From assembly GCF_002915575.1 (NCBI RefSeq), contig NZ_PQGD01000005.1, positions 243,946 to 307,945 of the forward strand: a stretch of DNA of 64,000 nt, given 5' to 3'. Under the pieces are notes generated by a model. The model ran no database searches and was not told the origin of the DNA. It was given only the letters and a program-made list of their open reading frames with translations. Below, piece after piece: positions 49,303-57,583 of this stretch; the first letter of the stretch is position 1, and each line of letters begins with the position of its first letter. Both the position numbers and the translations under genes were made by a program. This DNA comes from Superficieibacter electus. GTDB lineage: Bacteria > Pseudomonadota > Gammaproteobacteria > Enterobacterales > Enterobacteriaceae.

Positions 49303-50466
49303 TTACGCTAATTTTAACCCGGCCTGATTTTCTCCTTGTGTCATATTTGTGTCATGGTTGCCAAAAATGGCGTCGATTTTCCGTGCATGCTCGGTCAGGT
49401 GGTTGGGCGCGAGGTGCGCGTATCTCCTCACCATTTCGATCGACTCCCACCCGCCCATCTCCTGTAAAACGGAAAGGGGAACGCCAGACTGAATCAGCCA
49501 GCTTGCCCAGGTGTGCCTGAGGTCATGGAAGCGGAAATCTTCAATGCCGGCTTTTTTCAGGCCGATATTCCATGCCTGGTTATCATCAACGCGCATTTTC
49601 CTCACCGCCGGTGTAAGCGTTCCGTCTGGCCGGTGCTTTGGCTTTGTGTGAACGAAAACAAGGCGTTTACTTTTCCCAATTTGATTTCTCAAAACCCTGC
49701 ATGCGGTATCATTCAGAGCGACGCCGATAGCTTTGCCCGCTTTTGCGTTCTCCGGGTTTACCCATGCAACCTTCCTTTGCATATCGACCTGTTGCCACTC
49801 CAGATCAAGAATGTTGGAGCGGCGCAGGCCGGTAGCCAGCGCGAAAATCACCACCGGCTTTATGCTTTCCGGCATGCACTCGATAAGCCTCTCAGCTTCA
49901 TCTCGGGTTAACCAGCGTATGCGCTTACTGACAGGTTTCTTCGTTTTGATAACCGGTGCTGTCTTTATCCAGCCCCAGTCATTCGCCGCGGCGCGAAGTA
50001 GCGATCGCATGAAAGACAGGTGCTGGCTCTTCGTCGCCAGGCTGACAGGCTTTGCAACGTACAAGGGCGGCTCTTTCCCCTTCCTTAAAGCTGCATCCCT
50101 GCGTGATTCCCATATCTGAAGGTGCTTTCTGTTGAACATCTTCGCCACAGCATCGTGCACCTGCTCCGCTGTAATAGTGGAAGCGTCACGGCCTGAAAAG
50201 TGTCGCAGGAAGAACTCTATCTTTGTCCTGTCGTCGTCCAGTGACCGCTTGTGCTCCTTCTCCCGCAGCCATCTGATACAACACTCCTCAAATGTCCTCT
50301 TCGGCAAATCACCTATCTGGTCAACCCTCCATGCTTCAGCTTTCAGCCTGTCGTGAAGCTCCTGCGCTTGTTTCTTGTCCTCCGTACCAAGAGATCGTCT
50401 AATTCTTTTCCCTGACGGCGTAACGAAATGACAGTGCCACACGCCGCCCCTGAGGGTGATTGACAT
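49303..50466 (-). CDS. int: Prophage tyrosine-type integrase
   Basis: A 387-residue phage integrase. An N-terminal arm-binding domain and SAM-like core-binding domain (residues about 55-170) precede the catalytic domain. Catalytic residues are Arg215 (TGLRRSN), His314-x-x-Arg317-His318 (HDLRHTW) and Tyr349 (RRYAHLAP). Catalyses integration at argU. Ribosome site AAGGAG. The 5' end overlaps the excisionase-like gene by 124 bases. Confidence 0.95.
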   Translation of the reverse strand: MSITLRGGVWHCHFVTPSGKRIRRSLGTEDKKQAQELHDRLKAEAWRVDQIGDLPKRTFEECCIRWLREKEHKRSLDDDRTKIEFFLRHFSGRDASTITAEQVHDAVAKMFNRKHLQIWESRRDAALRKGKEPPLYVAKPVSLATKSQHLSFMRSLLRAAANDWGWIKTAPVIKTKKPVSKRIRWLTRDEAERLIECMPESIKPVVIFALATGLRRSNILDLEWQQVDMQRKVAWVNPENAKAGKAIGVALNDTACRVLRNQIGKSKRLVFVHTKPKHRPDGTLTPAVRKMRVDDNQAWNIGLKKAGIEDFRFHDLRHTWASWLIQSGVPLSVLQEMGGWESIEMVRRYAHLAPNHLTEHARKIDAIFGNHDTNMTQGENQAGLKLA

Positions 50467-50678
50467 AAAACTTCTCCTTTATGTTCACCCGCGCTCGCCG
50501 TAAGAGGATCGCGCCGGGCGTGCAAATAAGCAATACAGGCCGCATCAGTTGTGCGGTATTTGTTCCCGATTTTCTGCCCGGCCAGCTGACCGGAATCAAT
50601 CAGCCGGTAGATGGTGCGGGGAGACACGATCAGGAATTCCGCAGCCTGTTGCGCGGTGATTGGCTTTTCAGAAACCAT
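50343..50678 (-). CDS. Excisionase-like MerR-type HTH protein
   Basis: A 111-residue protein with an excisionase-type HTH ([20 protein letters not shown], then [16 protein letters not shown]). The start at 50678 follows GGAG. The last 41 residues are read from the start of int in another frame and have no known homology for me, so they could be dispensable. Position next to int supports a role in excision. Confidence 0.8.
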   Translation of the reverse strand: MVSEKPITAQQAAEFLIVSPRTIYRLIDSGQLAGQKIGNKYRTTDAACIAYLHARRDPLTASAGEHKGEVLCQSPSGAACGTVISLRRQGKELDDLLVRRTRNKRRSFTTG

Positions 50679-50776
50679 TGGCTTACTCCGGACAAAAAGA
50701 AACCCGCACAAGGCGGGTATAAGGGATAGCGGGCTTTCGCACCCAATAGCCAGCTCATAACTGGCTATCAGTTGCG

Positions 50777-51529
50777 TCAGCCTGGAATAACCACGATGAC
50801 GGTATTAACCATCGTCCCTGATGATTTAAATGCACCTTCTGGCAGTTCTTCGATATGTCCGCCGCGCTCTTCTATGAGTTGACGGAAATCAGTTGTCAGC
50901 TTGTTGCTTCGAAATGTCACAGATGAAGCCATAACCGATACCAGCAGACCGCCCGGTTTAAGGAATTTCAGCGCATGAGTTACGTGCTTAATATCTGCCT
51001 GTCGACCAAAAGGAGGATTCATAATCACCCGGTCATAAACAGGTTTCGGCTCAACAGTAAGGAAGTCAGTAGGCTCACCGATGCCTGAAAGTCGCAAATT
51101 GAGACCGTGAAGGATGTCGTTGTTCGCTGGCATCAATTCATACATATCGATCATCACATCTGCTGCTGCGCTATGAGCTGCTTTAGCAATAGCACCTTGC
51201 CCGGCACTTGGTTCAAGAACATGCATCCCATCCCGAATATCTGCCAACTGAATTACATGTCTGACAACTTCTGGAGGGCTCGGGAAGAACTCAAAATCAT
51301 CCTTCGGTACTAAAACGTCACCGGTAAGAATAATTTGCTCAATGCGATCGGAGGCATCGGTATCAAAAATGTGCGCTTTGGCTTTGCGGTTCCATTTTCC
51401 TCCAGCCGCCTCCAGCACTTTGTTCGTTCTTGTGTAGAGGTTGCGATCAAGTTGACCGGTAAGGAAGAGTTGCGGGCCATTACACTCTGCTGCACTCAGC
51501 ACGTTCAAAACTTCATTATCTACTCGCAT
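50777..51529 (-). CDS. Phage DNA methyltransferase-like protein (class I, NPPF)
   Basis: A 250-residue class I SAM-dependent methyltransferase. Motif I is LEPSAGQG (105-112) and motif IV is NPPF (171-174), the pattern of amino-group (N6-adenine) methyltransferases. An N-terminal 80-residue region reads like a target-recognition or helper segment. The start at 51529 has CCGGAG eight bases upstream; the frame is open for 23 more codons into the gene before it. No cognate restriction gene is adjacent, as usual for phage protective methylases. Confidence 0.82.
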   Translation of the reverse strand: MRVDNEVLNVLSAAECNGPQLFLTGQLDRNLYTRTNKVLEAAGGKWNRKAKAHIFDTDASDRIEQIILTGDVLVPKDDFEFFPSPPEVVRHVIQLADIRDGMHVLEPSAGQGAIAKAAHSAAADVMIDMYELMPANNDILHGLNLRLSGIGEPTDFLTVEPKPVYDRVIMNPPFGRQADIKHVTHALKFLKPGGLLVSVMASSVTFRSNKLTTDFRQLIEERGGHIEELPEGAFKSSGTMVNTVIVVIPG

Positions 51530-51594
51530 TTGTTGATCTCCGGGCGTAAAAAAAGCCCTGATGGGCTGTTTGTTTAAATTTGTTATCAGTTGCG

Positions 51595-51825
51595 TCAATC
51601 ATCTTCATCCTCGTCCCAATCATCGTCGTAATACGGCGAGGCGAGAAGAGGATTGGTTGCGGAAAGCATTTCGCCAGCCGCACCCTGCCGCTGAAGTCGG
51701 CGAAGTGCTTCGTATAACTCGAAAGCCTCAGTGCGCTCATCGCCAATATCGAGAGAGCACGCAACCTTATGAGCCTCGGTGACGAGGGTGGATAGTTGAT
51801 TTCGAATATCCTGAATTGTGCTCAT
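51595..51825 (-). CDS. Small acidic phage protein
   Basis: A 76-residue protein with helical N-terminus (IRNQLSTLVTEAHKVACSLD) and a very acidic tail (DDDWDEDEDD). I do not recognise a family. It follows the TraR-like gene by one base, so it belongs to the leftward early operon. Confidence 0.65.
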   Translation of the reverse strand: MSTIQDIRNQLSTLVTEAHKVACSLDIGDERTEAFELYEALRRLQRQGAAGEMLSATNPLLASPYYDDDWDEDEDD

Positions 51826-51826
51826 T

Positions 51827-52048
51827 TCAAAAACCCCTCTGCTTACGCTTCAACTCTGCTATTCCCTGGCACTCATGGCACATCGTGCATCCCTTTACCG
51901 CTTCCCTGCGCTTATCGCTTATCTTCTCTCCGCACTGTATACAGTGAGTGGCTGATACTGCGTTGTGGTTGATACGGTGCGAGGCGACGACCATGTCTAT
52001 GCGCTGCTGAACCAGTTCGTTGGCTGCGTCAATGATTTCAGATGGCAT
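51827..52048 (-). CDS. TraR/DksA-type zinc-finger protein
   Basis: A 73-residue protein with a four-Cys zinc finger (CIQCGEKISDKRREA...CTMCHECQ), as in TraR/DksA. Such small proteins bind RNA polymerase secondary channel and change transcription; here inferred from the fold. ATG at 52048 has AGGA upstream; a longer frame overlapping the methylase gene is less likely. Confidence 0.82.
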   Translation of the reverse strand: MPSEIIDAANELVQQRIDMVVASHRINHNAVSATHCIQCGEKISDKRREAVKGCTMCHECQGIAELKRKQRGF

Positions 52049-52052
52049 ATAT

Positions 52053-53249
52053 TCAATCCTGAGTTTGCATGTAGGAATAAATGAAGTGAGCTGCTGCCTG
52101 CGCATTTATAGCGTTGCCGTATCCCTTCAATCTTCCAACACGGTTGCTGCTTGCCACTCTTGCCACCCCGGACTCGACTCGTCCCAGGCGTGCGGCAGCC
52201 CCATCAACCAGCGGGAATGTGCCGGGTTCAACTGGACGCCATTTGCCATCTCGACATAAGAGCCAGTCCGCATCTCGCCAAAAACCGTTAACCTCAAGGG
52301 ATGATGAAGAGGGGCTTTCACATTGACCCCTGAACCCTTCAAATCTCCGCCGCACAAAACCACCGTTTTCCTGAGACTGTCCGTATTCACCGTTGCATTG
52401 TTGCCGTTTCTCGCTGATGAACCCGCCATCGGAGTAGGCCAGCCTGTCATGAATGCCTGGCGTGGAAGCTGGTCCAGTCTGTCTTTCCCTTCCCGCTGCG
52501 CAGTCATCCCCGCAGAGTCCTTCCAGTCCCGAGATGTCGGAGTTACCCATCCCGCTAACAGAACCGATCCCGGCAGTTTCAGGCATACTTTCGGCGTTCC
52601 ATCTGGGTTCTTCCCGCTGTAACAATGTGTCGATCCGTTTGCATCGTTCGCTACTGGCGTCTGCCATCCAGACAGCTTCACCGCTCCGGCTAGATTCTGT
52701 AGCCCGCGCGGTGTTTCCGGTTGTGGATTCACATTGCATGTCGGCGTGGGCCACCCAGAAGGCCCGCTCTCTGATGTTCGGCGCACCGATGCCCGCAGCC
52801 GGGAACGGCACAAGCCCGAAGGCGTATTCCATTCCTTCCATGTCAGTTTGTACAAGGTCGAACCATACATTTGCGTTACCTGCTGCAACCTGTTCGCCAA
52901 AGACGTGCTGAGGTCTGCACTCGCTGATGAGGTGGAAGAAGGCTGGCCAAAGGTGCCGCTCGTCAGCAAACCCATCTCCTTTGCCTGCCGCGCTGAAAGG
53001 CTGGCACGGGCAGGAACCTGTCCAGACTGGTTTATCGTCGGGCCATCCTGCGAGGCGCAGAGAGTGTGACCAGACGCCGATACCGGCAAAGAAATGACAT
53101 TGGGTAAATCCTCTGAGGTCGTCAGGTGTGACATCTTCAATGCTCCGTTCGTCGACTTCTCCCGGCGCGATGTGACCGCCGGCGATCAGGTTGCGCAGCC
53201 ACTGAGCTGCATAAGGATCTATTTCGTTGTAATAAGCCGCTGGCGTCAT
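52053..53249 (-). CDS. Phage C5-cytosine DNA methyltransferase
   Basis: A 398-residue Dcm-type enzyme. Motif I FFAGIG (53-58), catalytic motif IV SCPCQPFS with Cys82, motif VI-like FGEQV (118-122), motif VIII-like NIRERAFWVAH, and the C-terminal YGNAINAQAAAHFI motif X. Residues about 200-320 are low in known motifs and rich in Gly and Ser; this is the region overprinted by a second frame. Probably protects phage DNA. Its start overlaps the MT-A70 gene stop by four bases. Confidence 0.85.
   Translation of the reverse strand: MTPAAYYNEIDPYAAQWLRNLIAGGHIAPGEVDERSIEDVTPDDLRGFTQCHFFAGIGVWSHSLRLAGWPDDKPVWTGSCPCQPFSAAGKGDGFADERHLWPAFFHLISECRPQHVFGEQVAAGNANVWFDLVQTDMEGMEYAFGLVPFPAAGIGAPNIRERAFWVAHADMQCESTTGNTARATESSRSGEAVWMADASSERCKRIDTLLQREEPRWNAESMPETAGIGSVSGMGNSDISGLEGLCGDDCAAGRERQTGPASTPGIHDRLAYSDGGFISEKRQQCNGEYGQSQENGGFVRRRFEGFRGQCESPSSSSLEVNGFWRDADWLLCRDGKWRPVEPGTFPLVDGAAARLGRVESGVARVASSNRVGRLKGYGNAINAQAAAHFIYSYMQTQD
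52127..53140 (-). CDS. Overprinted frame inside the cytosine methyltransferase gene
   Basis: A 337-codon open frame on the same strand as, and entirely inside, the cytosine methyltransferase gene. Its product has four spaced GW(P/Q/V)TP motifs (GW at about 129, 158, 197, 233) and ends LNPAHSRWLMGLPHAWDES. I remember this RLNP...RWLMGLP ending and GWPTP repeats from many annotated phage proteins, so the frame is either a real second gene or a frame that stays open because of constraint on the first. No clear ribosome site before its Met. Function unknown. Confidence 0.4.
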   Translation of the reverse strand: MKMSHLTTSEDLPNVISLPVSASGHTLCASQDGPTINQSGQVPARASLSARQAKEMGLLTSGTFGQPSSTSSASADLSTSLANRLQQVTQMYGSTLYKLTWKEWNTPSGLCRSRLRASVRRTSESGPSGWPTPTCNVNPQPETPRGLQNLAGAVKLSGWQTPVANDANGSTHCYSGKNPDGTPKVCLKLPGSVLLAGWVTPTSRDWKDSAGMTAQREGKDRLDQLPRQAFMTGWPTPMAGSSARNGNNATVNTDSLRKTVVLCGGDLKGSGVNVKAPLHHPLRLTVFGEMRTGSYVEMANGVQLNPAHSRWLMGLPHAWDESSPGWQEWQAATVLED

Positions 53250-53908
53250 GCTGCCTCCGTTTTCACAACGTCGATGGCGCAGCCGGGTAGCAATTCAACC
53301 GCGGCGGTAGCGCACTGGTTTCCCCAATGATCCCATCCCGGCGCCGCGCTCCGGCTGAAAAGCTCAATGCGCGGTACATCACCGTAAAGCAGTTCAAGGC
53401 GTCGGCGAACTTCCCACGGCTTTTCGCTATGCGCACCTAGCGGGCTGTAAACCACCTGCTTGATACCGGCGTTAAGACGCTCAATACCCGTTCCGCGCGT
53501 GGCAATCAGGACGTCTTCTGTGTTCGCCCTGGTGTGGTTGCCGCCGTTCATACGTGTCTCGGCGTTAAGAATATCGAGGAAGTCGTAAAAGTCGTTAACT
53601 TCACCATCTGCCAGCGCCTTGTTGATACGACCTTCAGCCAATTGGTTCAGCTTTACCCACGTGAAGCCCTTCATGGTGCGCACCGTGAATCCCCATGCTT
53701 CAGCTAGTTCTATCGCCTCTTGGTTGTGCGTGCCGGTGTACCACATCGCCAGCACCGCGTTTTCGGCGGCAAGTTCCCAAACTGGCAGGCGCTTTAATTC
53801 AATTAGCTTCATGGTTGAGTAGTGATCTGCGGCGGCACCGTTACTGATGGTATTGCCATATGACCAAGGCGGGTCAGCCATTATTAAGCTGTATTTTTGA
53901 TTCGGCAT
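53246..53908 (-). CDS. MT-A70-family N6-adenine DNA methyltransferase
   Basis: A 220-residue MT-A70-type enzyme with catalytic DPPW at residues 12-15 (LIMADPPWSYGN), SAM-site patches further on (MWYTGTHN, TWVKLN, HTRANTEDVLIATRG) and HSEKPWEVRRRLELLYGD. Such phage enzymes modify adenines. Overlaps the nuclease-like gene by 25 bases and the cytosine methylase by four. Confidence 0.9.
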   Translation of the reverse strand: MPNQKYSLIMADPPWSYGNTISNGAAADHYSTMKLIELKRLPVWELAAENAVLAMWYTGTHNQEAIELAEAWGFTVRTMKGFTWVKLNQLAEGRINKALADGEVNDFYDFLDILNAETRMNGGNHTRANTEDVLIATRGTGIERLNAGIKQVVYSPLGAHSEKPWEVRRRLELLYGDVPRIELFSRSAAPGWDHWGNQCATAAVELLPGCAIDVVKTEAA

Positions 53909-54411
53909 CTTCTTCCCCCCATCAGAGAAACGACGCGGTTGAAATCTTCGTAGCTCTCAATATTCCGTGAATAATCAAGCATCCTTTGCGTGCCATTGGA
54001 GTAAATTCTCCCCGGGTAAATACCGCTAGAAGATCTAAACTCCATCGTCTGGATAAGCGTTCCTGGATTTTTTGTGCTGGCCAGTTCATCCGTAGACATG
54101 AAGGCTATCTTCTCTTCATCGATGACAACGAAGGCGTAGAAGTCACATTTACTAAGTGATGCTGCGCGGCCATAACCTTTCCCCGTTCTCGTTCCGAACC
54201 GGTAAACACTTTTTGATTTGCCGTAATCGCGCATTTTCAGCGTCGAGCGAACCTGTCCCTTAAGGAGCCTACCGTTGGCCTCAACAACGATGTCATATGG
54301 CAGGCCCTGGTCTGACGGAAAGCAAATAAATCCTTGTTTAGTCAGTTTAAAAATTGCGTAATATTCACCGCACTTTCCCAACTCAAGCTCGCTAACGTAT
54401 CCTTCACTCAT
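53884..54411 (-). CDS. PD-(D/E)xK-like endonuclease-family protein
   Basis: A 175-residue protein resembling the group-I-intron-associated PD-(D/E)xK family (PF11645-like): ELGKCGEYYAIFKLTKQGF, then PYD at about 38-40, then GQVR at 52-55. Usual members have QVK at the last position, so Arg55 may alter catalysis. Lies directly next to three methylase genes in the same operon, so a nuclease or modification-dependent role is possible, not proven. Confidence 0.65.
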   Translation of the reverse strand: MSEGYVSELELGKCGEYYAIFKLTKQGFICFPSDQGLPYDIVVEANGRLLKGQVRSTLKMRDYGKSKSVYRFGTRTGKGYGRAASLSKCDFYAFVVIDEEKIAFMSTDELASTKNPGTLIQTMEFRSSSGIYPGRIYSNGTQRMLDYSRNIESYEDFNRVVSLMGGRRCRIKNTA

Positions 54412-54566
54412 ATCCCCTCCATCCTGTTAGCCATCTCTTCAGCCAGTCGCTGAGCTTTAAGCGGGTTTGTGACTATCTGACCGCCGGGCATAATCCAGCC
54501 CCGGCGTAACACTGAGTAGAGGCACTTAACTTTTCCGACAGTGATGTTGTCGTTTGGATGCTTCAT
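54408..54566 (-). CDS. DUF1317-family small lambdoid protein
   Basis: A 52-residue protein beginning MKHPNDNITVGKVKCLYSVL, followed by RRGWIMPGG and NPLKAQRLAEEM, matching the DUF1317 proteins of lambdoid phages that lie in the pL operon. Overlaps the next gene by ATGA. Function unknown. Confidence 0.85.
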   Translation of the reverse strand: MKHPNDNITVGKVKCLYSVLRRGWIMPGGQIVTNPLKAQRLAEEMANRMEGI

Positions 54567-54847
54567 TGAGCACTCTCCTTAAGCCGGTAAACCACGCCAC
54601 CAATGATTCCGTTGCCCCAGGGCTCCGCGACCAGATGAGGCATGACCTGTGATAACTCCGCGGCACCGATGAAGGACTCCTGCATTTCAAGCGCAGGAGC
54701 CCACCCCTCGTAATAGGGTTCGTGGTAGTTGAGAGTTATCCCGGCTGTATGAGCCAGTGCGTTTCTGGATGTTTGCGATCGGTGGAATGCGGTGATGTGG
54801 TTACGTTGGTCTTTGCGGAGGATTGCCAAAATCTGGTCTGGCTTCAT
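54563..54847 (-). CDS. Hypothetical phage early protein
   Basis: A 94-residue protein, no family recognised. N-terminus KPDQILAILRKDQRNHITAF, centre GWAPALEMQESFIGAAEL. It overlaps the DUF1317 gene by four bases and is read from the leftward early operon. Confidence 0.65.
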   Translation of the reverse strand: MKPDQILAILRKDQRNHITAFHRSQTSRNALAHTAGITLNYHEPYYEGWAPALEMQESFIGAAELSQVMPHLVAEPWGNGIIGGVVYRLKESAQ

Positions 54848-54857
54848 AAGCCCTCCG

Positions 54858-55562
54858 CTATGCTGTTTGGGTTTTCAGTTCTTTGCCGCGTGTCTTATAG
54901 GTTTCCGTTGCGCGCTCTTCATGCTCCTTCGAGCCGCCAAACTTCGCCCACGCTTCCTTGAAAGCCGCCTGTAGCTCTTTCACTGATTGAGAGAGCGTCG
55001 CCTTTTCTGCAAACTCGCGAAGCGCTTCTTCAAGAAAATCGGCTGTGTTTTCTGATGTTTCCGTTTCTGCATTGGACGAGGGACTACTCGGCATAGCCCA
55101 AGAAGGGAGAGGTGGTGGTGACCAGTAAAAGGCACCAAGTTCCTTTGTTTTTGCGTAGTTATACCCATTTAGCCTTTCTTTTGAGACTGTGGCGAAACCC
55201 TCCTCCAGAGAGTAAAGATAGCGCCCGATCCCCCACTGCACAGCGGCGCGCTTCATCGCACCAGATCGACCACCTTTAACTGCTTCCACCTGAGTGTTTT
55301 CAGCTGCATCCCATTTAGTGATCCACTCCCCGTCCACCTTGATGGATATTCCGCACTCAACGCCGCCATTGTTCGGGATGTCGCGATATTCGTTACGCCA
55401 GCCAGACTTGCCGCAAACTTCATCTAGGCGCTTCATGATCGCCCTGTTAGTGACGTAGGCCAGCACCTTTGCCCAAATATTTTCGCCACTTTTACCGGCC
55501 CGCTGGATGCGCCACTCGATATCACCAGGTAAAAATGGGTCATCTAATCTTGAAAGGTCCAT
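54858..55562 (-). CDS. Rad52-type single-strand annealing protein
   Basis: A 234-residue Rad52/22-family annealing protein of the phage recombination module. The Rad52 core is residues 10-120: DIEWRIQRAGKSGENIWAKV, MKRLDEVCGKSGWRNEYRDI, and AVKGGRSGAMKRAAVQWGIG. The C-terminal part is low complexity and helical. It replaces lambda Bet; no Exo or Gam gene is seen nearby. Stimulates annealing during phage recombination. Confidence 0.9.
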   Translation of the reverse strand: MDLSRLDDPFLPGDIEWRIQRAGKSGENIWAKVLAYVTNRAIMKRLDEVCGKSGWRNEYRDIPNNGGVECGISIKVDGEWITKWDAAENTQVEAVKGGRSGAMKRAAVQWGIGRYLYSLEEGFATVSKERLNGYNYAKTKELGAFYWSPPPLPSWAMPSSPSSNAETETSENTADFLEEALREFAEKATLSQSVKELQAAFKEAWAKFGGSKEHEERATETYKTRGKELKTQTA

Positions 55563-55708
55563 ACTCCCACCCTCTCTGCTTGCTGCTCCGTGCGGTGATC
55601 GGCAATCGCTTCCTGTGCGGCCAGTTCATGAGTCATCGGCTGCTCTGGTAAAAGGTCAGCCATCAACCGGATAAACGCATCGTCATCCCAGCGCTCTAAC
55701 GCACTCAT
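55544..55708 (-). CDS. Small phage protein upstream of the Rad52-type gene
   Basis: A 54-residue reading frame (MSALERWDDDAFIRLMADLL and on to QQAERVGVWTFQD) whose end overlaps the Rad52-type start by 19 bases and whose start overlaps the preceding stop by four. Tight packing supports it. No family recognised. Confidence 0.6.
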   Translation of the reverse strand: MSALERWDDDAFIRLMADLLPEQPMTHELAAQEAIADHRTEQQAERVGVWTFQD

Positions 55709-55902
55709 GCTGCACGCTCCTGTTGAGTGATGATGTAACCCTGTTCAGTAAGCCACTCAGCCACTACCGCAGCGTCGAGTTGCGACAAGACTTCCCGTGT
55801 GTCTACAGTGCCGTCCAATACAACTCCCTCAAGCTCAAGCTTCAGGTTATTGCGCTGCCCGGCGGACGTGCGCATGTCTTCGCACTCGCATTTGATGTTC
55901 AT
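55705..55902 (-). CDS. Small phage protein
   Basis: A 65-residue protein: a Cys-containing start MNIKCECEDMRT, then LKLELEGVVLDGTVDTREVL and an AEWLTEQGYIIT tail resembling the short early phage proteins before recombination genes. Not assigned. Confidence 0.6.
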   Translation of the reverse strand: MNIKCECEDMRTSAGQRNNLKLELEGVVLDGTVDTREVLSQLDAAVVAEWLTEQGYIITQQERAA

Positions 55903-55976
55903 AATCGACCTCAGTAATTAATTTTCGTATGAGGGATAAGCCCGTCTTTAAGAGCGGTAAGCACTTCTATGGCCTG

Positions 55977-56915
55977 CTAGCGTGTAAGGCTGGTAGATGA
56001 AGTGATCGCCTTAACGATGTCAGCTCCGATCTTTTTGCGATGCTTAACATCGGCTTCGCGCTTTGCAGTTTCATCAGCGATGCGCTTCTCTTCAGCTACG
56101 CGAGCTGCTTCTTTCTGTTCCGCCTCGCGCTTAATCCGATCAGCTTCTTCACGTGCTTTACGCTTCTCTGCTGCAATGGCTTCCTGCTTCTCACGCTCTG
56201 CACGTTCAGCAGCTTCTTTCTTCTCGCCTTCTGCCTTCTGCTCAGCAGCGATGCGGTCACGCTCAGCTTGCTCTGCCTGGGCCTTTAAAACTGACTCACG
56301 GTGCGCGGACTCCTCGCGCTCACGTCGCACCCGCTCTTCGGCATCTCTTAAAGCGGCTGCCGCTGCAAGACGCTTGAGTTCTTCCTCATACTCAATTTTC
56401 TTTCTTTCTGCTTCCGCCTTTGCCTCTGCGGCGTCACGGTCAAAATCCTTGTTCATTAGCAGGGCCAATTCGTGGTCCGCTTCGAACTGAATTGCACGCT
56501 GCAATTCGATATTCTCGTTCATCACCAGCGCTTCGGCGTGCAGCGCGTTCATAGCTTCCTCGGCCTTGATGCGCTCCTGCTCGGCTTCCCATTCGGTGAG
56601 TGGGCGGCGGGTCGCATCGCGCAGCTCGTCACAGGCATCAACGAAACGCTTAATTTCTGCCTCAGCTGGCCGCACCGCCTCTTTCAGGCGTTTAAGATAC
56701 TCACGCCCCGGCTTTTCGATTGCCGTCTTGCTGCGTGATACCTGAGCTGCCAGAGATGCGACACGGTCACGGCCTTTCTTCGTGGACAGGTCAGGAACTT
56801 CGTTCACTGCTTGGCGTATCTGTTCGAGGTAAGCATCAAGACCACCCGCTACATAAAGCACTGGTGCCTGATCCGGATTGATTTCGATAACAGTTAAGTC
56901 CGTTACTTCGCTCAT
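55977..56915 (-). CDS. Coiled-coil phage protein
   Basis: A 312-residue protein. Residues 1-110 form a globular part (VLYVAGGLDAYLEQIRQAVN, with LSTKKGRDRVASLAAQVSRS after it). Residues 110-290 are Glu/Ala/Lys/Arg-rich, a long coiled coil rich in EAE and REREE blocks. Such proteins (DUF1351-like) commonly lie next to Rad52/RecT genes in phages. Ribosome site AGGAGA. The exact role is unknown. Confidence 0.8.
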   Translation of the reverse strand: MSEVTDLTVIEINPDQAPVLYVAGGLDAYLEQIRQAVNEVPDLSTKKGRDRVASLAAQVSRSKTAIEKPGREYLKRLKEAVRPAEAEIKRFVDACDELRDATRRPLTEWEAEQERIKAEEAMNALHAEALVMNENIELQRAIQFEADHELALLMNKDFDRDAAEAKAEAERKKIEYEEELKRLAAAAALRDAEERVRREREESAHRESVLKAQAEQAERDRIAAEQKAEGEKKEAAERAEREKQEAIAAEKRKAREEADRIKREAEQKEAARVAEEKRIADETAKREADVKHRKKIGADIVKAITSSTSLTR

Positions 56916-56986
56916 GCTCTCTCCTGAATTTGAAGTGTGCGCGGCCCGTCCGCATTGCAGACTGGTCGGTGGAATAGGGTGGGGAG

Positions 56987-57208
56987 TTACTGGATTTCGC
57001 GGACTACTTCGAAATCACCGCATTGCGAATTGCCTGATGCGTCTTCACTGGTGACTGGAGCGCGCACAAGAAAAGCGCCCATATCGCCCCAATCTCGTTT
57101 CAGGGCCTTTTTAGATGGTTCTTTTTGGCCCAAAGCTTCGAATACCGTGGATCGTTCAGGGTCATATTGAACGCGGCCATCCATCACGAAATATTCAAAC
57201 TTCTGCAT
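56987..57208 (-). CDS. Small phage early protein
   Basis: A 73-residue protein, start at 57208 chosen by GAGGTGATT upstream. MQKFEYFVMDGRVQYDPERS at the N-terminus and VFEALGQKEPSKKALKRDWG next; no family recognised. In the leftward early operon. Confidence 0.6.
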   Translation of the reverse strand: MQKFEYFVMDGRVQYDPERSTVFEALGQKEPSKKALKRDWGDMGAFLVRAPVTSEDASGNSQCGDFEVVREIQ

Positions 57209-57215
57209 AATCACC

Positions 57216-57425
57216 TCAGTGCAGTATAGGGTTGCCGTGGCCATCGAGAAGAACGTCAATCACGCAGTCGGTGATGCGCTTAATCTCACCAGCAGAGTGC
57301 AGGTATATCCATCGACGCTCCTGAATGACTGCTGAGACGCGATAGGTTCGGCCTTCATGCAGCGCCATCATCCCGGGCGTAACGCACTGGCGGATAAGAG
57401 GTGTATGTCCGTAGTGATGAATCAT
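57216..57425 (-). CDS. Small phage early protein
   Basis: A 69-residue protein (HYGHTPLIRQCVTPGMMALH, then EGRTYRVSAVIQERRWIYL). I have a sense of similar short proteins from lambdoid phages but cannot name a function. Start at 57425 with GAGGACG upstream, overlapping the preceding stop by four bases. Confidence 0.68.
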   Translation of the reverse strand: MIHHYGHTPLIRQCVTPGMMALHEGRTYRVSAVIQERRWIYLHSAGEIKRITDCVIDVLLDGHGNPILH

Positions 57426-57583
57426 GCTGCGTCCTCGATAAGATGGCCCAGACCGGCTAACTGCATCTGCTGGCGGTTGAGAGTTATTTTGTTGCGGGGA
57501 GTGCCGACTTCGGTAAGCTTCCACAAATACTGGCAACCCATGCGAGACAGGGTGTACTGTTTGCCGTTGTGAGTGACTGTCAT
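57422..57583 (-). CDS. Small phage early protein
   Basis: A 53-residue protein beginning MTVTHNGKQYTLSRMGCQYL, ending LGHLIEDAA. Start at 57583 with GGAGGTGTC upstream. Overlaps the genes on both sides by four bases, in the style of the operon. Unassigned. Confidence 0.68.
   Translation of the reverse strand: MTVTHNGKQYTLSRMGCQYLWKLTEVGTPRNKITLNRQQMQLAGLGHLIEDAA

Noticed and set aside
56002-56490. 162-codon frame antisense to the coiled-coil gene
   Set aside because: Ala/Ser/Arg-rich product caused by the Glu/Ala/Lys codon bias of the real gene; no ribosome site.
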